DNA of 34,899 nucleotides from Planctomycetota bacterium (lineage in GTDB: Bacteria; Planctomycetota; Planctomycetia; Gemmatales; Gemmataceae). The stretch spans positions 1 through 34,899 of the forward strand of contig JAKBAI010000022.1 of the NCBI GenBank assembly GCA_021809185.1. Reading direction: 5' to 3'. Each line of letters opens with the position of its first letter. The first letter of the stretch is position 1. This document shows, in pieces, positions 1 to 6,882 of this stretch. The notes below the pieces were generated by a model. That model was not told where the DNA came from, made no database searches, and was given only the letters and a program-made list of their open reading frames with translations. Both the position numbers and the translations under genes were made by a program.

Positions 1-388
1 TCCGATCTAAGAATAGATATTTTCCCCGAGCTGCTTCCGCTGCTTGGTTCGAGGCTCTGGCAAACCCGACATTTTTGGCATTCTGAATTAATTTTACCTC
101 AGGAAATTCATCGCGAACCATCTCCACCGCGCCATCTCTGGAACCGTTATCCACCACAATTACTTCAAACGAGGTTTCACCTAAATTTTCACGTAAGGAA
201 ATCAAACAATTTCGTAAATAATTTCGGCAATTCCAGTTGGGGATACATACCGATACCTGGACCTCATATGCTGCGGATAAAGAGGTAGTCCCAGACTTCT
301 GACCTACAGGGGAATTTTGATTCGTCCCTGTTTTTGCTTCTGTTCCAGTTATTTCAGTGAGGTTATCCACGTTACATAGAACTTTCAT
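1..388 (-). CDS. Family 2 glycosyltransferase, N-terminal part (runs off the window)
   Basis: About 129 codons are visible from an ATG at 388; the rest lies beyond base 1. After a roughly 40-residue Ser/Thr/Asn-rich leader comes a GT-A fold start: a VSVCIPNWN strand, then VIVVDNGSRDG (the usual VDNGSxDG nucleotide-binding segment), then NVGFARASNQA, which is typical of rhamnosyltransferase-like GT2 enzymes. The family moves a sugar from a nucleotide-sugar to a lipid or glycan acceptor at the cytoplasmic face of the membrane. The acceptor cannot be told from this fragment. The segment reads LFLDR where many family members have LNPD. The DXD motif and catalytic base are outside the window. It starts next to a 2.2-kb gene-free stretch, so no operon partner is seen upstream. 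Family call is firm; substrate is unknown. Confidence 0.88.
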   Translation of the reverse strand, partial: MKVLCNVDNLTEITGTEAKTGTNQNSPVGQKSGTTSLSAAYEVQVSVCIPNWNCRNYLRNCLISLRENLGETSFEVIVVDNGSRDGAVEMVRDEFPEVKLIQNAKNVGFARASNQAAEAARGKYLFLDR

Positions 389-635
389 GAATAATTTTTC
401 AATTCAGAGAATATTGGTTTTTGGAGAGACAATCCATTCTACTTCATACTAATCTTTAACCTAGTCAACTCTCAGAGACAGAATCCCGATCTTTATCCGA
501 ACCAACCAGATAATATCCTCGAATCGTAATTGTTTCTTACCTGTTTACTTCTTTTATATTCTAAATCGATTTCAGCTTATATTTCAGTTGATGGGCATTC
601 GATCCATTCAACGATATTTTTGTCACTGGTTGCCA

Positions 636-673
636 CTGAAGCTATTTCACAATAGCTGAAGCTATTTCACAAT
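636..673. repeat. Two-copy tandem repeat, 20-bp period
   Basis: The 18-mer CTGAAGCTATTTCACAAT occurs at 636-653 and again at 656-673 with no mismatch. No coding frame or known element is associated with it. Simple tandem duplication is the minimal explanation. Confidence 0.8.
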
Positions 674-1903
674 TATGATCGATTTAAATTTCTGTTCACC
701 GCCAATTCTTTATTTCAACATAAAGAAAATACCATGAATTCCGATTTTATGTCAAGGTGAACCTGCAAACGGAATCGGAGTGATTCAAGAAAGAGAAGTT
801 CGGAAAGAATACCAATTCTAGCTTCAAGAATAAGAAATCGATCTGCTAGGAATTACCGAAGGGATATTGGTCTCTGGGTGTTAAGATGAGTCGAATAGGA
901 GGTGGTGAGAAGATAAATGGAAAACCAGCAAATGGAACCGCATTATCAGACTTACACCAAGAAAGAGGATCCATCTTGGCATGATAAAAGGAGGAGAGAA
1001 GGGGGGATATTGAAAAAGAAGAACATCGATTACACTAATTGATAGCGGATAAGGATTAGTTAGATAAAAGCATTTACAAAAAGCAATGAAATCGATATTC
1101 TTTGAAAGTTTTTTTAAATTATTTTGCATTTTCAAGAATGGATTCTCTAAAATAATAATCGCTGATGTGAAAAGTTTATCATCAATCGATGCAAATATCA
1201 AGTATTGCCTAAAAGATGTGCAAAATAAGTAGTAGGAATCACATTTCATCAAATCTTTTTATGTTATAAGTATTTATCAGATAACAACTTACATCAATAA
1301 ACTTTTGAAAAAATAATTGGCATAATAATTGCTGTTATTGATTCATATCAATAGATACGGTATGATAAGAAAGAATAATAGAATTCTGATCGGTCATCAA
1401 TGCCTTATATGTATTTATGATCAGATAAAAATGTTTATTAAAATTTGCTCAAAATTGGAACCAAGATATAAAAAGCATGATCAAAACGTCATTTAATGAT
1501 GCAAAAATTGACACAATAAGTGATGTAGATAAGAAAATTATACTTGTGATTGAATATTGCGAATCACGCCTAAAGTTTGGAATATAGTTAGAAAAGCTAG
1601 AAATTTAAATAAATTTAATTTGAAGTACAACATACTCAGAGTAATTCAAAATGACCTGAAAATCAATAAAACCGAGATAAGGAAAGCCAGGAATTGCGAA
1701 AATAGAATCGTTTTTTTCTGAGATTTCTCCGAATAATATCCCTCCACCAATTACTCTGATTAATCAAAGGTTTTGTTGACAACACGTATCTAATGCTAAG
1801 GAATTATTGATTCCTAAAGACACTAGTTACTAGTCTAGTATTGGGTCCAGAAATTCACTAGGATTGGAATTCATTCAACCAATAACTCAATTTTCCGACA
1901 CTA

Positions 1904-1960
1904 CCAGGAAAACCTGGTCAGGAAAACCTGGCTAGGAAAAATTGGCCAGGAAAATTGATA
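1904..1960. repeat. Four-unit 14-bp tandem repeat of self-complementary units
   Basis: Units CAGGAAAACCTGGT (1906-1919), CAGGAAAACCTGGC (1920-1933), TAGGAAAAATTGGC (1934-1947) and a decayed fourth (1948-1960) follow with an exact 14-bp period. The first unit is a perfect hairpin: ACCAGG at 1904-1909, loop AAAA, CCTGGT at 1914-1919. In the third unit CCTGG has drifted to ATTGG. This could be a repeated protein-binding site or slippage; no gene lies within 600 bp downstream. Confidence 0.8.
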
Positions 1961-2265
1961 TTCAAAAAGTTTACCAAATCGAAGTTGGCGGACTTTGCTG
2001 AAGAATTGGTTAAAGTGTAGATTTATAACTTAATCGAGTAGATCAATGATGCATTCATAACCGCTATTGTTCATACCGATGATCGTTGCTTAAAAGAGAA
2101 TGTTAGCAAATGAAATTCGAACTAAATGTGAACTTTTTGATTTGTTAATCTCTCTTTTTGGAATGATATTCTCTCCGTTTGTTGGAGCTGATCTCAATTC
2201 ACTTAATTGAATTTTGAATCAGTAAGTAGCCATTATTCCAATAAAATCCTTAACCGATATGCAAT

Positions 2266-2284
2266 AAACCGGTTCCTCCGGTTT
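2266..2284. other. Small GC-rich hairpin in AT-rich DNA
   Basis: AAACCGG (2266-2272) and CCGGTTT (2278-2284) form a perfect 7-bp stem over the loop TTCCT and are followed by a T and ATAGG. There is no upstream plus-strand gene, so a terminator role is doubtful. Confidence 0.5.
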
Positions 2285-2442
2285 TATAGGATGATCAGTA
2301 AATATTTTCGCGATTACTGTAAAAATGTATAAAATTATATTTTGGAAAAGTTTTGTCTAGAAAACTGAATTTGAAATTATTGCCTAGAATAGTTGTGTAG
2401 AATATTAAAGCAAACTATTTAGCAATGCCGCCTAGGATTGCC

Positions 2443-2470
2443 CCCTCGCTAAAATGGAGGGTTTTCCCTC
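2443..2470. other. Mutually exclusive hairpins upstream of 2591
   Basis: CCCTC (2443-2447) can pair with GAGGG (2457-2461), leaving TTTT right after the stem. The same GAGGG can instead pair with CCCTC at 2466-2470 over a TTTT loop. This alternative pairing lies about 120 bp before the TTG start at 2591 and has the geometry of a very small attenuator. It is equally compatible with chance. Confidence 0.35.
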
Positions 2471-2577
2471 TTGAAATTAACTTGAAATTAAACAGAGCGC
2501 GGATTTTATTTATCGATTCGCGAGCTGTATTATAGAGTCATTTATCGATTGGTTGATAAATGTTGTTTTGTATCCTG

Positions 2578-2583
2578 AAGGAG
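2578..2583 (+). promoter_or_regulatory. Ribosome binding site that fixes the TTG start at 2591
   Basis: AAGGAG lies 7 bases before TTG at 2591. No in-frame ATG lies near it, and the downstream residues begin a typical positively charged, then hydrophobic, signal segment. This supports initiation at TTG. Confidence 0.7.
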
Positions 2584-2590
2584 TTTTTCT

Positions 2591-3091
2591 TTGAAGATTT
2601 TGAAGCGATCGCTTCGGTTTGGACTGTATTTCTGGTTGGCCAGCTCGGTTTGTTTGGTTGGCGCGTCCTATGCCTATCCGGAATGGGTAACAGAAATATG
2701 GCAAGATGGAAATGGAGGTATGTCTATCTGGCAAAAAACTTTGGTTGCCGAAAGCCAGCGACATATTCAGCTTGTTCATCAATCAAACCACTTGCATCAA
2801 CGTGTCCAACTCCGTAATAACGTAATGGAAGATCTCGTCCATGAACAGATTACCCCATTGGATGCCATTAATGCTTTTATGGAGATCAATCAATCTTGTT
2901 CAACAACTAACGAAATGATTCGCTATGCCTTTGAAGGGCATACGGAAGAAGAACGGGTTGCCAATCAACTCATAGAACTTTTAACACAGAAATATCCTGA
3001 CGATCCCACCGTCGCTAACAAATGGCGTAATCGAATTCTTCAAGCAATCCCGCAAGAACCAACGTTATTTAATGATTATTCGTCCAAATAA
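2591..3091 (+). CDS. Hypothetical membrane-anchored or secreted protein, 166 aa, TTG start
   Basis: Translation begins at TTG behind AAGGAG. Residues 1-28 read as a signal peptide or membrane anchor: KILKRSLR basic start, then FGLYFWLASSVCLVGASYA with an AxxA-like end. The remainder is a soluble, mostly helical domain. The stretch LVHEQITPLDAINAFMEINQS followed by EGHTEEERVANQLIELL resembles small planctomycete proteins of unknown function in which a leucine-rich 'L-x4-I/L-x-L-x-DA-x3-F' helix precedes a 'DEERxxxQ' helix. That resemblance is from memory, not a search. No catalytic motif is visible. It is a single gene converging on the methyltransferase at 3208-3819, separated by a strong hairpin. 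I do not assign a function. Confidence 0.8.
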   Translation: MKILKRSLRFGLYFWLASSVCLVGASYAYPEWVTEIWQDGNGGMSIWQKTLVAESQRHIQLVHQSNHLHQRVQLRNNVMEDLVHEQITPLDAINAFMEINQSCSTTNEMIRYAFEGHTEEERVANQLIELLTQKYPDDPTVANKWRNRILQAIPQEPTLFNDYSSK

Positions 3092-3145
3092 ATCTTTCTA
3101 AACGAAAAATGGCCCAACTTGACATTTTTGAATAGTACCCTCTAC

Positions 3146-3196
3146 ATAAATCTCCTGAACTTAGGCATATAAAGTAGCATATTTCAGGAGATTTAT
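3146..3196. terminator. Bidirectional terminator between convergent genes
   Basis: A perfect 14-bp inverted repeat, ATAAATCTCCTGAA (3146-3159) and TTCAGGAGATTTAT (3183-3196), encloses a 23-base loop. It sits 54 bases after one stop codon and 11 bases before the other convergent stop. The stem ends in A/T-rich arms but lacks a long clean T-run, so it could also act as a 3'-end stabiliser. Confidence 0.7.
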
Positions 3197-3207
3197 TGGC
3201 AGGATTC

Positions 3208-3819
3208 TTATTTTCTTCTCGCAATCAATCTCCAGGCTTTGGGTCCGTTTTCGCTAAACGATATATTTTTCAAGTTTTCTCTTACTTCATACCTATCTGC
3301 TTGGATCGATTCGATGGCCCAATCGCTGACCGCAAAAGTTTTACCTAATTCTTCGATACTCACTCGGCGCGGTCCCTGTTCTCCAGGTTCTTCGACCGAA
3401 AAACAGAGAAGCACTAATTTCCCGCCTGAATGCAAAACCGTCTTAAGCCCTTGGACATATCGGATTCGATCAGTATCGTCAAATACATGAAACAAACCAC
3501 TATCGATCAGATGATCGAATTTCTCTGTCCAGGTGCTTAATTGCAAAGCATCTTCTACGCGAAAATCGATGGTTACTCCCTCTTTTTTCGCATTTTCTCT
3601 AGCCAACTGAATCGGTCCGGGAAGAAAATCGATTCCAGTTACGCGCTCGCCTCTTTTGGCAAAAAATATTGCATTATCTCCCGTGCCACAGCCAATGTCC
3701 AAAATACTGCCTCTAATCTGGTCAGCGATTTCTACAATTCCCTTCTGGGGACGATGGATTACCCAAGGGGGTTCATTGGCATAAATATCTGAAAACGATT
3801 GACGATCCATAATGCTCAT
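3208..3819 (-). CDS. Class I SAM-dependent methyltransferase
   Basis: Motif I, LDIGCGTG (residues 40-47), is the SAM-binding glycine loop. It is followed by VTGIDFLPG (motif II acid), an ED pair before a helix, and FDHLIDSGLFHVFDD ahead of a GGKLVLLCFS strand. The order fits the thiopurine-methyltransferase-like/methyltransf_25 group of small-molecule or lipid methyltransferases; the substrate is unknown. I place the start at the ATG at 3819 (203 aa), because GGCGAGG lies 8 bases before it. A GTG at 3870 would add 17 residues and overlap the upstream protease gene by 26 bases, and it has no good ribosome site. Translational coupling to the protease gene is likely, since the two genes are 25 bases apart on this reading. 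Confidence 0.88.
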   Translation of the reverse strand: MSIMDRQSFSDIYANEPPWVIHRPQKGIVEIADQIRGSILDIGCGTGDNAIFFAKRGERVTGIDFLPGPIQLARENAKKEGVTIDFRVEDALQLSTWTEKFDHLIDSGLFHVFDDTDRIRYVQGLKTVLHSGGKLVLLCFSVEEPGEQGPRRVSIEELGKTFAVSDWAIESIQADRYEVRENLKNISFSENGPKAWRLIARRK

Positions 3820-3844
3820 AAAAATTACCTCGCCGTTATTATTT

Positions 3845-4738
3845 TCAATGATCTTCTTTTTGATGCTCACGATTAGAAAATGATTCTGCGCCCGTTGTTT
3901 CTGCGTTTAAGTCTTCGTCTCTCTCTTCCTCTAGCATAGACTGATGGAAAGCTAAAATACGCTCATACTTTTCAATCTCTTTGATTCGACTTCTTGTCTC
4001 TCTCAGAAATCGAAACTGTTCTAGGGAGAAATAGATTGACAAAAATGTACTCCACCAACCAAAAGGAATTATCGTCCGCTGCAATAGCTCTTCCAGATCT
4101 GGATTAAGATGAAATAAACAGATAATGCTGAGAATCGAATAAGTTAACCAAACAACAAATGAAAAAGCCAGAGTGTATAATAAACTTTTTTTCCTAGAAA
4201 AATACATCAAAAACGCATTCAAAATATGTCCACCATCGAAGGGGAGAATAGGTAATAGACTAATCGTATTCCAAACAAAGGAAATTAGTACTGTAGATAT
4301 CATGATCTGAATGATAAATAGACTTTGGTTTATGCCGATTGTTCTCAGCAACGATTCGATAATCAATGCAAATGAAAAACCTATCAATGAGCCACCTAGA
4401 TAAATCAAACAAACTTTCCAGGGTTGACCTGGCAATTCATCCGGAATGGTGTTGCCAGAAAAGGTATGAAGAATAATGATCGGATTACATTTGAACCATT
4501 TCATGAGAAGAGCATGTCCCAATTCATGGACAAAAATCGTTATCCAATAACCTATGAGAAAACTTAGACCAAAAAGAAATACCTTTTGATTTTTAAATAA
4601 TCCCGCTTGGAATAAGATCAGTAAACCAACTAAACTCGTGTAATAGAGAAAAGATGGCTCGATGCGAACAGGTAATTTAAGAAAATGGAAACAGATCGAA
4701 AATCTGCTGCGCGGAATTTCATTGGCGATGAGATACAT
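3845..4738 (-). CDS. Site-2-type M50 membrane zinc metalloprotease
   Basis: This is an intramembrane peptidase of the S2P/SpoIVFB type. HELGH at residues 71-75 lies in a hydrophobic helix (zinc ligands His71 and His75, catalytic Glu72). N157 and LLPILPFDGGH (161-171) supply the second conserved segment, with Asp168 as the expected third zinc ligand. About six hydrophobic helices can be seen (near 33-48, 53-70, 108-127, 140-160, 185-205, 225-242), then a charged C-terminal tail of about 50 residues rich in Glu/Arg, likely cytoplasmic. No PDZ or CBS domain is present, so it is a minimal form. The family cleaves membrane-bound anti-sigma factors or signal-peptide remnants; the substrate here is not evident. 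Its stop lies 25 bases before the methyltransferase ATG, suggesting an operon. The ribosome site at 4738 is weak. Confidence 0.88.
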   Translation of the reverse strand: MYLIANEIPRSRFSICFHFLKLPVRIEPSFLYYTSLVGLLILFQAGLFKNQKVFLFGLSFLIGYWITIFVHELGHALLMKWFKCNPIIILHTFSGNTIPDELPGQPWKVCLIYLGGSLIGFSFALIIESLLRTIGINQSLFIIQIMISTVLISFVWNTISLLPILPFDGGHILNAFLMYFSRKKSLLYTLAFSFVVWLTYSILSIICLFHLNPDLEELLQRTIIPFGWWSTFLSIYFSLEQFRFLRETRSRIKEIEKYERILAFHQSMLEEERDEDLNAETTGAESFSNREHQKEDH

Positions 4739-5083
4739 AAATAGCTGATGTCCTGGCCTTTCCCAGAAGATACGATTAGTTGACCCGATTTATTTTTATC
4801 GATCCAATCTAACAAATTCAATTATTCCGCCATAAAATAACAGAGTTCCACAAATACTAAATCCATTATATCCATCATCGCAGGGAGCAAACTATCCAGG
4901 CAAATAGTAACCAAAATAAGAATATTATTCGAGTTTGAACTTCATTTTCCAGTTTCCGGAATGATCGATTCTATAGAATCTTGAAAAATTTCTCCAGAAA
5001 GTATTGATTTGACCTAACCAACTTATTAAAATAGGTTAAGGTTTCGAATAGTCCAGAATTGACCGAAATCTGATTCCCTCAAA

Positions 5084-5163
5084 ATTATTAAGAACTTTAT
5101 TATTAAGAACTTTTGTTTTTAGAATTGCTAAAAAAGAGAATTTTCAATCTCTAAAGTTCTTAA
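5084..5163. repeat. Tandem 15-mer plus inverted copy, candidate operator
   Basis: ATTATTAAGAACTTT occurs head to tail at 5084-5098 and 5099-5113. The inverted core AAAGTTCTTAA follows at 5153-5163. The core AAGTTCTTT recurs at 5435-5443, just before the regulator gene. Repeated direct and inverted copies of one motif upstream of a GntR-type gene suggest autoregulation, but this is inference. Confidence 0.5.
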
Positions 5164-5198
5164 CCAATAGAATAGAAATACTTTTTTAGCTTAGTTTG

Positions 5199-5208
5199 AA
5201 GTATACTT
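5199..5208. promoter_or_regulatory. Perfect 10-bp palindrome AAGTATACTT, possible regulator site
   Basis: The palindrome is centred on GTATAC, the GT-Nx-AC arrangement found in operators of several GntR subfamilies. It lies 17 bp upstream of a TATAAT hexamer and about 265 bp upstream of the regulator gene. Binding is not shown. Confidence 0.35.
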
Positions 5209-5473
5209 GTTATTCTAACTTAAATTATAATTAATTTATCACCCGCCCACAACCCACCCACAAGCTGAAACCAATCTAAATTATTTATGAAGCAGACATG
5301 CCCTACCATAAAAGTTCCGTTGAAAAAGATGTTCAGTTAAAAGAGGTATTATAGCTCACAAAATTCTTATATAGAATTTGTCAATGAACTTCACACGAAT
5401 GAAAATCAGATAAATGGTTTAAAGGAATTCGCTTAAGTTCTTTCCATGAGTTCGCCTAAATTTGAGTGCATGA

Positions 5474-6679
5474 ATGCGAGAAGTTCCAAAGAGAAAGATG
5501 AGTAATAAATCTGCTTTCTCTCCTGAAAATTCGGATGGCAAAACCAATACCAAAGAAAGTTTGCGACAAACCATTGTACGCACTCTGCTTGCGGATATTT
5601 TTCATAGAAAGTTATCCGGGGGTAAACATCTGGTAACTCAGGAATTGTCCCAAAGATTTCAGGTAAGTCATACCCCCATTCGCGAAGCCTTGATCGAATT
5701 GAGCGGCATGGGAATAATTGATCTATTACCGAATCGGGGAGCGATTGTCCGCCAATTGACCTCAAAAGATTTTAAAGAAATTTGCCAATTGAGAAGACTG
5801 CTAGAAGGGGCAGCGACGCAGCTCGCGTGTGGTAAAATTCCGCAGCACTTTCTAGTCAAATTAATTCAAGAAGTTGAAAAATCACTTGATTACTCCCACA
5901 ATTTGCAGGACAAAGTCTCTAAAAAAGAACGGCTAGGGACAGAAAAGTTATTACCGCAAACCGACCCAAATGCAAACGAAAAGTTCGATAGGGCAAATAG
6001 TTCCAAGAAAGATAGGAACAATCAAGCTTGGTTATCGACTCCTCCCCGAAGCATTTTGCCTCCGCAAGGCTCTGCTCTGGGAAATCCGGTCCCCAATTTG
6101 CCTATCGTATCGAATGTTGTTTCAATTACTTTATCTGATATCGCAACCAATATTCGACAATACACCGAATCAGATCAAACAGAGAAAGTGAATGACAATG
6201 GGGATTTGACCCGTTCAAATTTAATTGGAGAAGAAATAATAGAAGAAAAAGAGGGAACGAGGGACTATACCAAGATAAAAATGGATCTTTCATCGAATTG
6301 CTCTGCCAATAATCCGGAAGGAATAGAGAAGCGAGTAAGCAAGAACAAACAATCGCTAGCAAAACGGATTCGCCGAGCGCGTCAGCTCGATTCGAAGTTG
6401 CATGATCTGGTTATCACTTATTGTGGCAATCAGATCATGAGTAAAGAGATTCAACGATTGACTATTTTATTCCGAGTGGTTCGGGATATTGCTTGGGAAT
6501 ACGATCAGTTGCATTTAGATGATTCTCGATTAATTCAGGAAGCCGAGGAGCATTTGACTATTCTACGCGAGTTATTGGCCAATCGCCCTAAGTTAGCTAA
6601 AAAAGCGATGACTCGTCATTTATCCTCTGGGTTAAAGTACTGGAAACGATCTTTGATGTTAAAGATGATGGAAGAATAA
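5474..6679 (+). CDS. GntR-family regulator with FCD domain split by a long insertion
   Basis: Residues 29-95 form a GntR winged helix-turn-helix: LRQTIVRTLLADIF, then LSQRFQVSHTPIREALIELSGMGII and the wing PNRGAIVRQL. An FCD-type effector domain begins near 98 (DFKEICQLRRLLEGAATQLA) and resumes near 300 with DSKLHDLVITYCGN (Asp306, His310) and EEHLTILRELLA...AMTRHL, which carry the metal-ligand positions of FCD proteins. Between them, roughly residues 142-298, is a polar Asn/Ser/Lys/Glu-rich stretch with no recognisable fold. Typical family members have 220-250 residues; this one has 401. The frame stays open across the insertion. The ATG at 5474 has a poor ribosome site; an ATG at 5498 (GAG 4 bases upstream) is a fair alternative. 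The ligand is unknown. The next gene on the same strand, 203 bp away, is the DUF1549/1553 gene. Confidence 0.85.
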   Translation: MREVPKRKMSNKSAFSPENSDGKTNTKESLRQTIVRTLLADIFHRKLSGGKHLVTQELSQRFQVSHTPIREALIELSGMGIIDLLPNRGAIVRQLTSKDFKEICQLRRLLEGAATQLACGKIPQHFLVKLIQEVEKSLDYSHNLQDKVSKKERLGTEKLLPQTDPNANEKFDRANSSKKDRNNQAWLSTPPRSILPPQGSALGNPVPNLPIVSNVVSITLSDIATNIRQYTESDQTEKVNDNGDLTRSNLIGEEIIEEKEGTRDYTKIKMDLSSNCSANNPEGIEKRVSKNKQSLAKRIRRARQLDSKLHDLVITYCGNQIMSKEIQRLTILFRVVRDIAWEYDQLHLDDSRLIQEAEEHLTILRELLANRPKLAKKAMTRHLSSGLKYWKRSLMLKMMEE

Positions 6680-6882
6680 TTCTTAAGTCGAGATCATAGG
6701 AAAAATCAATCGCCCAATCGGATTCGAGTTTGGTTAGAATGGAATCAGGCAAATAGAAACCGATCGAAATGAATTGCAAAATAAAATTTAAGTTTAAGGG
6801 ATTCTCGTCAAACCGAGTAAATGGATGAGAATTCTAATTAAAATAAGTTAGTTGATGTAGATTACAAGACACAGGAGACGAT

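Larger units (their letters stand above)
389..2590. other. Long AT-rich intergenic region without a convincing gene
   Basis: About 2.2 kb separates the glycosyltransferase start from the next plus-strand gene. The only ORF over 100 codons (881-1252, minus) is rich in Phe/Ser/Leu, matches no family I know and looks like chance coding. I see no tRNA-like T-arm, transposase fragment or CRISPR. The stretch does hold short tandem repeats (636-673, 1906-1960) and small hairpins (2266-2284, 2443-2470), listed separately. It may contain the glycosyltransferase promoter and perhaps an unrecognised RNA, but nothing here proves either. Confidence 0.6.
4739..5473. other. Gene-free region between divergent protease and GntR-type genes
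   Basis: This 735-bp AT-rich stretch lies between divergently transcribed genes and must carry both promoters. It contains a perfect 15-bp tandem repeat with an inverted copy (5084-5163) and a 10-bp palindrome (5199-5208), listed separately. A TATAAT hexamer is at 5226-5231 but lacks a well-spaced -35. No small gene with a ribosome site is convincing. Confidence 0.6.

Noticed and set aside
881-1252. A 123-codon minus-strand ORF in the long intergenic region
   Set aside because: Composition is biased to Phe/Leu/Ser with runs typical of chance reading of AT-rich DNA. There is no convincing ribosome site and no recognisable family.
3820-3870. N-terminal extension of the methyltransferase to a GTG at 3870
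   Set aside because: It overlaps the upstream gene and lacks a ribosome site, while the ATG at 3819 has GGCGAGG at good distance.
6801-6836. Imperfect inverted repeat ATTCTCGTC / GATGAGAAT before the DUF1549/1553 gene
   Set aside because: It is only nine pairs with one G-T over a 14-base loop. Such matches are common in AT-rich DNA and nothing else supports a role.
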